Positions 1-7,279 of a DNA stretch of 33,772 nt are shown here, one piece after another. The first letter of the stretch is position 1, and the number at the start of each line of letters is the position of its first letter. Below the pieces are notes generated by a model. It saw nothing but the letters and a program-made list of their open reading frames with translations, was not told the origin of the DNA and made no database searches. Made by a program: the position numbers and the translations under genes. This DNA is from a virus: positions 1 through 33,772 of the IMG/VR virus record IMGVR_UViG_3300000228_000014. One strand, given 5' to 3'.

Positions 1-558
1 TCCTAAATCAATCCCTACTGCCATCTGGACTTGGTTTTCGTCCAGTGGCAGGTCAGGAATGTTTAAGGAGACAGAGGCAAACCAGCCTGTCGCTCCTCTT
101 GAAATAACAACTGATTGAAGTTTACCTTTGAAGCGCAAATGCTCTTGCATTCTTACCCAGCCCAGCTTGGGTATAAATATCTTTTTACCATCAACCTTAA
201 AGTACTGGGATGCAACATAGAAAGAATCGTGAAGACCCTTTCTTTTGAACTTTGGATAACCTGGCTTCTGCCCAGACTTAACTCTTCTGAAGAAATTCTT
301 GAATGCTTTATCGAGATTCAAGAACGCTGCCTCTGGGCTACACTTTGTTACCTCTGTTATCCAAGGAAACTCCTGCTTCTTGATAGAGTTGAACTGTTTC
401 TTCAAAGCATAAGCAGAGGGATGTTCTCCGGCCTCATACTGTCGCTGCCACTCAGCTAATGACCAGTTGTAAGTAAAACGAGCGCAACCACAAGCCTTTA
501 CAAAATAGGTAGTCTGAACATTATTTGGTTGAAGTTTTATTTTGTGGGCTCTTTGCAT
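1..558 (-). CDS. tnpB: TnpB, RNA-guided nuclease (partial, runs off the window start)
   Basis: Reading leftward from an ATG at 558 gives 186 uninterrupted codons to the window edge, so the C-terminal half is missing here. The protein begins MQRAHKIKLQPNNVQ and carries the N-terminal TnpB pattern (CGCARFTYNWSL, FPWITEV, LNLDKAFKNFFR, GYPKFKRKG). It ends exactly in the first RuvC motif, AVGIDLG, whose Asp (about residue 184) is the first catalytic residue. Its start overlaps a serine-recombinase remnant by 22 bases, the arrangement of IS607-type elements. The family is an omega-RNA-guided DNA endonuclease. Whether this copy is intact cannot be judged without the sequence beyond position 1. It differs clearly from the second tnpB at 12725-13816, so it is not a recent duplicate. 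Confidence 0.9.
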   Translation of the reverse strand, partial: MQRAHKIKLQPNNVQTTYFVKACGCARFTYNWSLAEWQRQYEAGEHPSAYALKKQFNSIKKQEFPWITEVTKCSPEAAFLNLDKAFKNFFRRVKSGQKPGYPKFKRKGLHDSFYVASQYFKVDGKKIFIPKLGWVRMQEHLRFKGKLQSVVISRGATGWFASVSLNIPDLPLDENQVQMAVGIDLG

Positions 559-677
559 TTTCTCCCACCTCTCCGTCCATACAATCTTGCAGAGTAAGAA
601 GCTATGAGAGCCACGATGTCTTCTGCAAATTCCTGCTCAAACTCTATCTTTGTTAGTCTCACTATATTCATAGGCAT
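537..677 (-). pseudogene. tnpA: Remnant of an IS607-type serine recombinase (TnpA C-terminus)
   Basis: A 46-codon frame (ATG at 677, TAA at 537-539) overlaps the tnpB start. Residues 13-40 read like the end of an IS607 TnpA: FEQEFAEDIVALIASYSARL followed by YGRRGGRK. The catalytic serine domain and the N-terminal HTH are absent, and an in-frame TAA lies just upstream, so the gene is a 5'-truncated relic. This indicates the neighbouring tnpB came in on an IS607-like element that can no longer move by itself. Assignment is by recognised motif pattern only. Confidence 0.72.
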
Positions 678-730
678 CTCTGTTGTCAACAAGTTTTATA
701 GTTTTTATAAATTATTTGAAAACTGCTTGA

Positions 731-737
731 CCTCCTT
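731..737 (-). promoter_or_regulatory. Orphan Shine-Dalgarno beside the tnpA/tnpB relic
   Basis: AAGGAGG lies immediately after the stop of the 736-1476 gene, but no ATG, GTG or TTG follows at usable distance. In this compact genome such a site normally serves the next gene, so the start of a former downstream gene was probably lost when the IS607-like element arrived or decayed. Confidence 0.4.
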
Positions 738-1476
738 AAAATAGAGCAGTACCACAATTAGAACAAAATTTATTACTTGTTTTGCTTTTTTTGCCACAAG
801 TACCGCATGTAATTTTAGTTTTTACTAATACTGCTTCTTTTATCGGGGTACTTTTTATGTGGCCAACAAGTTTCAAAACAATTACATTTTCTGTGGTTTC
901 TAAATTACCAATGAAACCATTTGAGAATTGTTGGCTTGACGTAGATCCTTTTACAGTAATACCATCTGTATTTTTTGTATCACAGTTTGCTGCGAAGACA
1001 CAGGAAGAGCTACCCAAAGGTGTTGATGAGTCAGCCCAGCAACTAGGTGTATAAGTTTGATGACGTACATAAGTTTGTATAGGGGTGTTGTGCCACCAAA
1101 TAGAGGCGGTACTACACTCCTCAAACTTAAATGACACCCTAACTAACCCATCATCTATTTTATTACCTCGATAGTTTGTTATTTGTTCAGTTTTTTTAAT
1201 AAATTTAAATTTATTCGTTACTTTTTTATTTTTAGAGAAGCCTTCTATCTCTACAGATGTATTAGCAGGCACTATAACTTCATGATTATCTAAAACATCT
1301 TCACCATCTACATGAATACTAGCTACAGCTTTTACAGAATTAAGATTCTTTAGCATTATTGAGTATTCAGAACCAAATGGAATAAAAATATCACCAGAAT
1401 TTTCTCGTAGAATTTTTCCATTTACTTTAATAGCCACAACAAATTTTTGATTATACACCATAATAGTACCCAACAT
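736..1476 (-). CDS. Phage protein with C-terminal zinc ribbon, function unknown
   Basis: A 246-residue protein. The first ~85 residues look like a beta-rich domain (FVVAIKVNGKILRENSGDIF, then PFGSEYSIMLKNLN and VDGEDV). A middle part follows that is rich in Ser, Thr and aromatic residues. The end is a zinc ribbon of the CxxCG-x-CxxCG type (TCGTCGKKSK, then FCSNCGTALF). I recognise the layout as typical of phage proteins of unknown role and cannot assign a function. A second ATG at 1461 (MVYNQKF) is a possible start and neither has a strong ribosome site. A short hairpin (AGTCTC/GAGACT, about 1480-1501) lies just upstream. No membrane segment or signal peptide is visible. Confidence 0.75.
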   Translation of the reverse strand: MLGTIMVYNQKFVVAIKVNGKILRENSGDIFIPFGSEYSIMLKNLNSVKAVASIHVDGEDVLDNHEVIVPANTSVEIEGFSKNKKVTNKFKFIKKTEQITNYRGNKIDDGLVRVSFKFEECSTASIWWHNTPIQTYVRHQTYTPSCWADSSTPLGSSSCVFAANCDTKNTDGITVKGSTSSQQFSNGFIGNLETTENVIVLKLVGHIKSTPIKEAVLVKTKITCGTCGKKSKTSNKFCSNCGTALF

Positions 1477-1531
1477 TAAAGTCTCACTGTCTAAGAGACT
1501 AATTATTTAAGACAGTATGCGTAATTGCAGT

Positions 1532-1816
1532 TTAAGATTCTTTTGTGCGAATCTTAAGCTTCGTATCAATGTCATTTACAACTGTTTCAGTATGTACACT
1601 AAAACAAGTTGTGCTCTCCCCATTAGACAAAGTTAATAAGTTTTTATCACATGCTAAATAACGAACAGAACTACTTACAGAAGTATTTTGCAAATGTTGG
1701 TTAAATTTTTCACTGTCATCTGGTATTTTACCATAAAGTTTTAAAATAAAAATTAAAGTAATAACTGATAAAGCTATTATATTAAGACTTTTACATAGCA
1801 ACATTATAATATCCAT
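1532..1816 (-). CDS. Small single-pass membrane protein
   Basis: The ATG at 1816 (MDIIMLLCKSLN) is preceded at 5-6 bases by GAGGA and is preferred to an in-frame TTG at 1828, whose next codons are the ribosome site itself. The 94-residue product has one hydrophobic helix near the N-terminus (about residues 3-26, ending ILKLYGK). A polar domain of ~65 residues with two cysteines (YLACDK, TTCFSV) follows, so the bulk may sit outside the membrane or in the periplasm. No family recognised. It neighbours another small membrane protein (1898-2257), so a lysis or envelope role is possible, but nothing in the sequence proves it. Confidence 0.6.
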   Translation of the reverse strand: MDIIMLLCKSLNIIALSVITLIFILKLYGKIPDDSEKFNQHLQNTSVSSSVRYLACDKNLLTLSNGESTTCFSVHTETVVNDIDTKLKIRTKES

Positions 1817-1897
1817 AAAATTCCTCAATAGTTATGACTACTTATACAAAACTAAATAGCTTTACTTTGGTAATCTTCAGTACACAAAAACAAGACG

Positions 1898-2257
1898 CTA
1901 CTGAACCAAATCAGTATTGTCTTGTTTTTGCTTAATTGCTTCTTTTTTTAACTCTGTACGTGACTCTAAAAATTTAGTATAAATTTTATACATAAAAAAT
2001 AAAATAATGCCAGTTTTGGTAGTGCCCGCAAATTCATGGAAATTTACTGCATTACCTGCTTTTAAAGCCACCGCTATGTCTTTTGCTGTCGTGGCATAGT
2101 TAACTAGTTCTTCTGGAGAAGGGAGCTGTACAGCATCATTGCCTAAAAAGTCTTTCAGGAGATAAAGCCCGCCAAGTAGAACTCCAGCTAAAGACTGCCC
2201 CTCCATAGACTTATACGCAGGCTTGATTATATAATTTTCATTAGATTTATTAATCAT
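1898..2257 (-). CDS. Small putative membrane protein, holin-like size
   Basis: A 119-residue protein with an N-terminal amphipathic or weakly hydrophobic stretch (SLAGVLLGGLYLLKDFLG, about 22-39), a helical middle (PEELVNYATTAKDIAVALKAG) and a clear hydrophobic segment (TGIILFFMYKIYTKFL, about 82-97). The tail is highly charged, rich in Lys and Gln. Size, hydrophobic helices and charged C-terminus resemble phage holins or tail-membrane accessory proteins, but no specific family is recognised. The ribosome site before ATG 2257 is weak (GGTGTG). A candidate promoter lies about 60 bases upstream, which would start transcription at this gene. Confidence 0.55.
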   Translation of the reverse strand: MINKSNENYIIKPAYKSMEGQSLAGVLLGGLYLLKDFLGNDAVQLPSPEELVNYATTAKDIAVALKAGNAVNFHEFAGTTKTGIILFFMYKIYTKFLESRTELKKEAIKQKQDNTDLVQ

Positions 2258-2315
2258 AACACACCATTTAAGTAAATCTGCTTAGTATTTTGTCAATTTA
2301 CTAACTAATTCATTT

Positions 2316-2344
2316 ATAATATATAAGTTAGTTAATTATGTCTA
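2316..2344 (-). promoter_or_regulatory. Candidate sigma70-like promoter for 1898-2257
   Basis: On the minus strand TAGACA (2339-2344) is followed after 17 bases by TATTAT (2316-2321). The -10 box lies in the loop of a 7-bp inverted repeat (TAACTAA at 2302-2308, TTAGTTA at 2328-2334) that overlaps the stop codon of the upstream gene. Sequence match only. Confidence 0.4.
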
Positions 2345-2684
2345 AACCAGTTATAGAAGCAGTTACTAAATTTTTGGTAGATTCAAAAATATCAGTATCA
2401 GATAATTTTATTTCAGGGACTGTTAGATCTTTGAAGCCAAAAGAAGTTATTTGACTTGCTTTTTCAGAATCACATTTAAGTTTCTTAGCTTTCTTATTAA
2501 TACAAGTATTAATTTTATTTTTGACTGTATCAGAAAATTTACTTCTATTTAAATAAGCCCTGGCAACACGTACATGTTCACAGTCAATGGCGGGGAAAGA
2601 CCGCTTAGGCCCACAAAAATCCGAGTCTTTTAATTTATTTCTATCTTTAGTAGATAGTTTTTTCGCCTCTTCTGTTTCATTCAT
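2328..2684 (-). CDS. DUF6582-like small phage protein
   Basis: 118 residues. The segment LSTKDRNKLKDSDFCGPKRS, then FPAIDCEHVRVARAYLNRS and an Lys/Ala-rich helix, follows the pattern of a domain often seen in phage structural and protease proteins (LSxxxRxxLxDxxF, a short loop, then IxDxxHVRxALxR). The rest (SFGFKDLTVPEIKLSDTDIF) is not recognised. The domain's biochemical role is not established. Its ATG overlaps the stop of the 2681-3280 gene as ATGA, so the two are probably translationally coupled. Confidence 0.5.
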   Translation of the reverse strand: MNETEEAKKLSTKDRNKLKDSDFCGPKRSFPAIDCEHVRVARAYLNRSKFSDTVKNKINTCINKKAKKLKCDSEKASQITSFGFKDLTVPEIKLSDTDIFESTKNLVTASITGLDIIN

Positions 2685-3280
2685 TGTACGACTCCATTAA
2701 AAAGTTTATTAAATTTAGTACAAAACTCTTCAGGTGTGTGAGGGTCTAACCAACCTAAAATCACACCACCAGGCTCCAAGCAAAATTTAGCAGCTAGTAC
2801 CATATCTTCTATCTCAGGTAATGTGTCTTCATCAATATGTTTATAAAAATCCATAAATATAAAATCGTACTTATTTTTTGTAAGTATCATGTGTCTAATA
2901 CCATCTTGATTGACTATGCTGTGCTTACTAACATCATACGTTATCCATTTATTACTCCTAGTATCTAATAAGTCAATACAGTCTTTATGTGTGGCTATGA
3001 CATCTTTCCTTAACTCCACAGTAGTCAAAGAAGTTACTTGTGGATAAGTTAGTATACATCTTGAAGCTACTCCTAAACCTAAACCTATCTCTAAACATTT
3101 ACCTCGCGGTTTATCTCTAAGTTGTTCCATGTATACAGAGTATTCGCTTTCAAGAGCCCATAAATTGTGTCCTGGCCCTACTTCTAAAAATAGCTCATCA
3201 AACATTTCATATACAGTCACTTTACCATGCTTACTAATTACTTTACCCTCTTTAAAATAAATACCTGTAGCTGATTGCAT
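2681..3280 (-). CDS. Class I SAM-dependent methyltransferase, spermidine-synthase-like
   Basis: 199 residues. Motif I is KCLEIGLGLGVASR (about residues 61-74), followed by an acidic strand end TTVELRKD (about 85-92) and the fourth strand YDFIFMDFYKH (about 138-148). The closing region LEPGGVILGWLDPH has the post-motif of class I methyltransferases. The order and N-terminal beta part (FDELFLEVGPGHNLWALES) resemble spermidine synthase-like folds, but aminopropyl transfer cannot be told from methyl transfer here. Ribosome site GAGG lies 7 bases before ATG 3280. Its stop overlaps the next gene's ATG. Function in the phage is unknown; a polyamine or small-molecule methylation role would be inference. 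Confidence 0.7.
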   Translation of the reverse strand: MQSATGIYFKEGKVISKHGKVTVYEMFDELFLEVGPGHNLWALESEYSVYMEQLRDKPRGKCLEIGLGLGVASRCILTYPQVTSLTTVELRKDVIATHKDCIDLLDTRSNKWITYDVSKHSIVNQDGIRHMILTKNKYDFIFMDFYKHIDEDTLPEIEDMVLAAKFCLEPGGVILGWLDPHTPEEFCTKFNKLFNGVVQ

Positions 3281-3304
3281 ATAAGTGCCTCAAAAGTTAT
3301 TAAA

Positions 3305-3778
3305 TCATTGCACTACATTTTCCTGATCTTGATCTTCTTGTTGGTCGTATATACTCTGTACTAATAAGTGTAATTTAGAAACCCAACTAGGGTCGTCAAT
3401 ATTTTTTTGAATTTCTGTGGCGAAATCTTCTATATCATGCCCTACGATTTTCAACTTTCCAGTTTCTTCCAAACTAATATGACTCAACTCATGGGAAATC
3501 ATACGTTTTCTATTAATTTCTGATGCGTACTGCCAAGCTAGTGCGTCCATAGTAAGTAAACAATCATACCCTTCTGGTGCGTTAGCATCAGCAGTAAGAA
3601 ATTTTACCTTCTCATTAGTTAGTTCTATAGCAGTTAAAACAACAGACCCCTTAGAAACACGCTTTTTTGTATTAAAAAGTAGCTTAAATTTAACACTTTC
3701 CAGCCAATTAAACTCGTTAGTAATAACATCGTTGAACATTGTTTCAAAATCATTGTTAGCATCTAAGTATCTATTCAT
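3305..3778 (-). CDS. Putative phage zinc metallopeptidase (HExxH)
   Basis: 157 residues with the zinc-protease motif HELSH at residues 96-100, preceded by a helix (WQYASEINRKRMIS) and followed by KLKIVGHDIEDFATEI, which could offer the third ligand. The two His and the Glu are all present, so it may be active. This matches the pattern of the putative phage metallopeptidase domain, usually 120-160 residues, whose substrates are unknown. AAGGAA lies 6 bases before the ATG. Related proteins in phages are not known to be secreted, and no signal peptide is seen here. Confidence 0.65.
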   Translation of the reverse strand: MNRYLDANNDFETMFNDVITNEFNWLESVKFKLLFNTKKRVSKGSVVLTAIELTNEKVKFLTADANAPEGYDCLLTMDALAWQYASEINRKRMISHELSHISLEETGKLKIVGHDIEDFATEIQKNIDDPSWVSKLHLLVQSIYDQQEDQDQENVVQ

Positions 3779-3799
3779 TGTAATTTCCTTTTTTTAATA

Positions 3800-4096
3800 T
3801 TATTCAACAAACATTTTAAATTCGCCTGTACGCTCGTTCACAGAATAAAAAACTTTAGTGGCACCATCATAATAACCAATACAACGCTTCTCTATAGTAA
3901 ATGACTCGGCACACCCAGGGACCATAGAAGCTGAGTTACGTACAAAGTACGCAGCCTTGTCTACTAAATCCCATCGTCTATTATCAAAATAGAGCGATAG
4001 TTGTTTTATATCTTTTTTTGGAATCTGCTTCCACTCATACTGCTCTTCAGTCATTATTGACCCATCTAATAATGTTACTTCCCACCCTCTTTGCAT
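3800..4096 (-). CDS. Small conserved-looking phage protein, unknown
   Basis: The start at ATG 4096 (MQRGWEVTLLDGSIMTEEQY) is chosen because AGGGAGG stands 4 bases before it; upstream in-frame codons have no such site. The 98-residue product is soluble and rich in aromatic residues (WKQIPKKDIKQLSLYFDNRR, CIGYYDGATKVFYSV). It has two cysteines but no motif I recognise. It sits in the small-gene cluster between the metallopeptidase and a zinc-binding mini-protein. Confidence 0.6.
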   Translation of the reverse strand: MQRGWEVTLLDGSIMTEEQYEWKQIPKKDIKQLSLYFDNRRWDLVDKAAYFVRNSASMVPGCAESFTIEKRCIGYYDGATKVFYSVNERTGEFKMFVE

Positions 4097-4122
4097 AAAG
4101 CCTCCCTTAGTAATTTTACACC

Positions 4123-4314
4123 TCAGCAATTGCTAGATAATTTAGCACCACAAAAAGGACAAAAATTAATAGGCATACCATAAATATGTTTTTTATGGAA
4201 AGCCCCTTCATCTGAAATTTCTATCCATGAAATAATTATACCATAATTTTCATGTTTTTGAAACAAAAAAGGATGGTCTTCTAAAACTTTTTCAAAATTC
4301 TCACAACAAATCAT
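4123..4314 (-). CDS. Mini-protein with a C-terminal CPFCG zinc knuckle
   Basis: From ATG 4314 the product is 63 residues: MICCENFEKVLEDHPFLFQK at the start, a beta-like middle (YGIIISWIEISDEG) and the ending INFCPFCGAKLSSNC. The CPFCG pair plus the two N-terminal Cys could bind one zinc. An in-frame TTG at 4347 would add 11 residues but lacks a ribosome site. The strong GAGGAGG at about 4339-4345 is separated from ATG 4314 by a perfect hairpin (CCTACTT/AAGTAGG). Folding of that hairpin would bring the ribosome site to a normal distance. Confidence 0.55.
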   Translation of the reverse strand: MICCENFEKVLEDHPFLFQKHENYGIIISWIEISDEGAFHKKHIYGMPINFCPFCGAKLSSNC

Positions 4315-4418
4315 AAAATAAAACCTACTTAAAGTAGGCCTCCTCAAATATTAAACTTGTTTTGTTTTAAATATCCGCATCATTTTCTGCAGCCTTCGCC
4401 CACACAAATCAGTTCTAA

Positions 4419-5228
4419 CTAATCCCCAGTGTAGACTACAAGTAATTCCTTTACTTTTTTTCTGCTATCTGCACTTGCAGATATACTCCTTGTTACTACC
4501 AACTCAATAATTTTGTCAGCATTTTTATATAATTCTCTAGTAAATTCAGTATCATGGTTGGATATTATCACCTTACTTTTACTATTTTCTGCTAATTCTG
4601 CTAACTTTTTCTGTTTATCTGCGCCAAAGCTTTCTTTAGTGTATGCAGTAAAATATGCGGTGTCATCTAAAGGCACATATGGGGGGTCTAAATAAACAAC
4701 ATCTTCTTTTTTTGTATTATACATTATATTTTCAAAAGAGTCTACAAAAAAATTATAATTTTTACAATTATCACAAAACCAACTAAGCTCTTTTTCTGGG
4801 AAATATACAGTACCGTACTTACCAAAAGGCGTGTTGAATTGTCCCTTTTTATTATATCTACACAAACCATTAAAAGCATTCCTATTTAAATACAAAAAAA
4901 TAGCAGCTTTTTCTAAATCATTGTTTGTTGTGTTAAAACGAGTACGCAGTTTATAAAAAGAACTTTCGTTTTTAAACTCCTCTTCAAAAAGTAAGGCACA
5001 ATAGTTGATAAAAAACTGCCCCTTATTTTTTAGTTGAGTATAAACATTAATCAAATCTGTATTTATATCAGATAAGACATAATTAGATGCATGTACATTA
5101 AAAGCAACAACCCCAGAACCCAAAAACGGTTCTATGTAAGTCCCGTCTACCTTACCTATCTCATCTAAAATAACAGGTAAAAGTCTACTTTTACCACCTG
5201 CCCACTTTAAGAACGCCTTATTTACCAT
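4419..5228 (-). CDS. dam: Dam-type N6-adenine DNA methyltransferase
   Basis: 269 residues, the normal length for Dam/D12-class enzymes. The motifs appear in the order of the alpha class: FLKWAGGK (residues 6-13), the SAM-binding EPFLGSG (33-39), SDINTDLI (53-60), and the catalytic DPPY (181-184). The region FNGLCRYNKKGQFNTPFGKY (119-138) matches the target-recognition part typical of the GATC-type enzymes, though the exact site cannot be read from sequence. It would methylate adenine in phage DNA, protecting it from restriction or marking it. No cognate restriction enzyme is nearby, so it looks like an orphan methylase. AAGGAA precedes the ATG by 4 bases. A terminator of the upstream dnaK lies just before it. 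Confidence 0.92.
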   Translation of the reverse strand: MVNKAFLKWAGGKSRLLPVILDEIGKVDGTYIEPFLGSGVVAFNVHASNYVLSDINTDLINVYTQLKNKGQFFINYCALLFEEEFKNESSFYKLRTRFNTTNNDLEKAAIFLYLNRNAFNGLCRYNKKGQFNTPFGKYGTVYFPEKELSWFCDNCKNYNFFVDSFENIMYNTKKEDVVYLDPPYVPLDDTAYFTAYTKESFGADKQKKLAELAENSKSKVIISNHDTEFTRELYKNADKIIELVVTRSISASADSRKKVKELLVVYTGD

Positions 5229-5237
5229 AAATTTCCT

Positions 5238-5265
5238 TAAAATTAGGGGAGAATGACCTCCCCTA
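5238..5265 (-). terminator. Rho-independent-type terminator after dnaK
   Basis: The minus strand folds TAGGGGAG / CTCCCCTA (8 bp, 6-base loop, 5244-5265), followed by AATTTT. It lies between the dnaK stop and the dam start and makes dnaK a likely single-gene transcript. The T-run is short, so termination may be partial. Confidence 0.65.
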
Positions 5266-5285
5266 TAGTACTTACCGACTATTTA

Positions 5286-7172
5286 CTAGATTTGTGTAGT
5301 AGCTTCACCATCACTTGGCTGTTCAGAAGTTTGTTGCTCTGACATAGGTTGCTCAGGAGTAGGAGTAGCTTGAGTATAAATTTTTGAAGCTACTGGATGA
5401 AAAGAGTTATTCAACTCCTCAACTTTACTATTAAGCTCTTCTACTGTCACTTCTGTATTATCAAGTGCCACTCTTACTTCTGAAAGTTTTGTCTCAATTG
5501 CCTCTAATTCTTCATCAGTAATCTTATCCTTATTATCCTTAACAGTTTTTTCCATCTGATACACAGTACTTTCTGCTTGGTTCTTAGCATCTATTAAAGC
5601 ACGTTTAGCTTTATCTACGTCAGCATGTTCCTCAGCATCTGAAACCATTCTAGCTATATCTTCCTTAGATAGTCCAGAGGAAGATTCTATCTTAATAGAT
5701 TGTTCTTTACCAGTTCCTAAATCTTTAGCGGCCACCGTTAAAATACCGTCAGCGTCAATATTGAAACTGACTTCAATTTGAGGAATATTTCGTGGCGCAG
5801 GTGGGATATCTACAAGGTCAAACTTGCCTAATGTCTTGTTATCTCGCGCCATTTCTCGTTCCCCCTGGACTACATGGATAGAGACGGCGTTTTGATTATC
5901 TGATGCCGTAGAAAATATTTGGGTTCTTAAACAAGGAATCGTAGTATTCTTTTCAACAATTTTTGTTGCTACACCACCAAGAGTTTCAATTGAAAGTGTT
6001 AGGGGTGTTACATCCAACAGTAATACGTCTGTTGTACCACCTGTAAGAATACCAGCTTGAATAGCTGCTCCCTGAGCCACTACCTCGTCAGGATTAACAG
6101 ACTTATTAGCTTTCTTATCAAAGAACTTCTCAACCATTTCCTGAATGGCTGGAACTCTTGTACATCCACCAACTAAGATAACCTCATCAAGCTCTTCCTT
6201 TGTAAATTTTGAGTCCTTAAATATAATATCACAGAGATCCTTAATCTTTTCTACAAGATGTGAAGTCATTGAGTCAAACTTAGCCCTTGATAGCTTGGTA
6301 TTTAAATGCTTTGGTCCAGCAGCATCTGCTGTGATAAATGGTAATGAGATTGAGACTTCTGTAGAAGTGGATAACTCCTTCTTAGTTTTTTCTGCTTCAT
6401 CCTTAAGTCTCTGTAGTGCCATAGTATCATTTTTTAAATCAATACCATCTGACTTCTTGAAGTCATCTACTAACCAATTGATAATGGTTTGGTCAAAGTC
6501 AACTCCTCCTAGAAAAGAATCCCCATGAGAAGCAATAACTTCTACAACGTTGTCTCCTAATTCTAAAATTGAAAGGTCTGTTGTACCAGCCCCTACATCT
6601 ACAATTAGAACTTTTTCTTGCTTTGACCCATCAGCACCATAACATAAGGCGGCTGAAGTTGGTTCGTTAATAATTCTCTTTACATCTAAACCAGCAATGG
6701 TTCCTGCATCCTTTGTAGCCTGCCGCTGACTTTGGGTAAAGTAAGCAGGCACTGTAATAACTGCTTCCGTTACAGCTTCTCCTAGATAATCTTCAGCATA
6801 CTTTTTCATTTCACCTAAAACAGAAGCAGAGATTTCAACTGGTGATAAGTCTTTACCATCAACTTCAATTAGTACCTCACCTTCAGAGCCTTCCTTTAGT
6901 TTAAAAGGAGCAATTTTAGCAAAGTCTTGAACTTCTTTATCTTTGTAAAGTCGACCAATCAAACGCTTAGCTTCAAAAATAGTTCGTTCTGGATTAGTAG
7001 CTGCTTGTCTTTTTGCAGCATTACCTACAATTTTCCCTTCATCAGTGAAAGCTACAACAGATGGTGTTGTTCTATTCCCATCAGTAGAAACAATAATTTT
7101 TGGAGATCCGTTCTCCATAACTGAAACACAACTGAAGCCAGTACCTAAATCAATACCAATACATTTTCCCAT
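5286..7172 (-). CDS. dnaK: DnaK, Hsp70 chaperone
   Basis: 628 residues, full length for bacterial Hsp70. The nucleotide-binding domain has [13 protein letters not shown] (6-18), [20 protein letters not shown], the phosphate-2 loop [10 protein letters not shown] and LVGGCTRVP. The linker [19 protein letters not shown], the substrate-binding beta domain and the helical lid are all present. The tail is Gln/Ser/Pro-rich and ends GEATTQI, without the EEVD or EDDKK-type ending. The usual GTTNS of phosphate loop 1 is GTGFS. As an ATP-driven folding chaperone it would act in the cytoplasm with host DnaJ and GrpE, neither of which is encoded here. It has its own promoter, a 5' leader hairpin and a terminator. 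A dnaK in a phage is uncommon; it may be host-derived and support virion or replisome assembly. Confidence 0.95.
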   Translation of the reverse strand: MGKCIGIDLGTGFSCVSVMENGSPKIIVSTDGNRTTPSVVAFTDEGKIVGNAAKRQAATNPERTIFEAKRLIGRLYKDKEVQDFAKIAPFKLKEGSEGEVLIEVDGKDLSPVEISASVLGEMKKYAEDYLGEAVTEAVITVPAYFTQSQRQATKDAGTIAGLDVKRIINEPTSAALCYGADGSKQEKVLIVDVGAGTTDLSILELGDNVVEVIASHGDSFLGGVDFDQTIINWLVDDFKKSDGIDLKNDTMALQRLKDEAEKTKKELSTSTEVSISLPFITADAAGPKHLNTKLSRAKFDSMTSHLVEKIKDLCDIIFKDSKFTKEELDEVILVGGCTRVPAIQEMVEKFFDKKANKSVNPDEVVAQGAAIQAGILTGGTTDVLLLDVTPLTLSIETLGGVATKIVEKNTTIPCLRTQIFSTASDNQNAVSIHVVQGEREMARDNKTLGKFDLVDIPPAPRNIPQIEVSFNIDADGILTVAAKDLGTGKEQSIKIESSSGLSKEDIARMVSDAEEHADVDKAKRALIDAKNQAESTVYQMEKTVKDNKDKITDEELEAIETKLSEVRVALDNTEVTVEELNSKVEELNNSFHPVASKIYTQATPTPEQPMSEQQTSEQPSDGEATTQI

Positions 7173-7209
7173 AATAAGTTCCTTTTATTTATTTATTTAT
7201 TTAAACATA

Positions 7210-7231
7210 AGTTGTGTTTTTAGACACAACT
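7210..7231 (-). promoter_or_regulatory. Inverted repeat in the dnaK leader
   Basis: AGTTGTGT / ACACAACT forms an 8-bp stem with a 6-base loop between the dnaK promoter and its ribosome site. It is not the CIRCE consensus. It could be an operator, an RNA leader hairpin or a stabiliser. It is followed by four TTTA units (AAAT on the other strand) before AAAAGGAAC. Confidence 0.5.
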
Positions 7232-7251
7232 ACCTTTTTTACTATTCGCAT

Positions 7252-7279
7252 AATATAATCACAAAATTCTAAATGTCAA
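7252..7279 (-). promoter_or_regulatory. Strong sigma70-like promoter of dnaK
   Basis: TTGACA (7274-7279) is followed after 16 bases by TATATT (7252-7257), on the minus strand, about 80 bases upstream of the dnaK ATG. The -35 box overlaps the TGA stop of the HNH gene upstream. Confidence 0.65.

Noticed and set aside
1532-2257. A holin-spanin lysis cassette
   Set aside because: Both proteins are small and membrane-linked, but there is no endolysin nearby and no spanin lipobox, so a lysis label would be a guess.
7180-7204. (TTTA)4 tract before dnaK as a phase-variable repeat
   Set aside because: Only four units, in an AT-rich leader upstream of the ribosome site and not in a coding frame; chance is likely.
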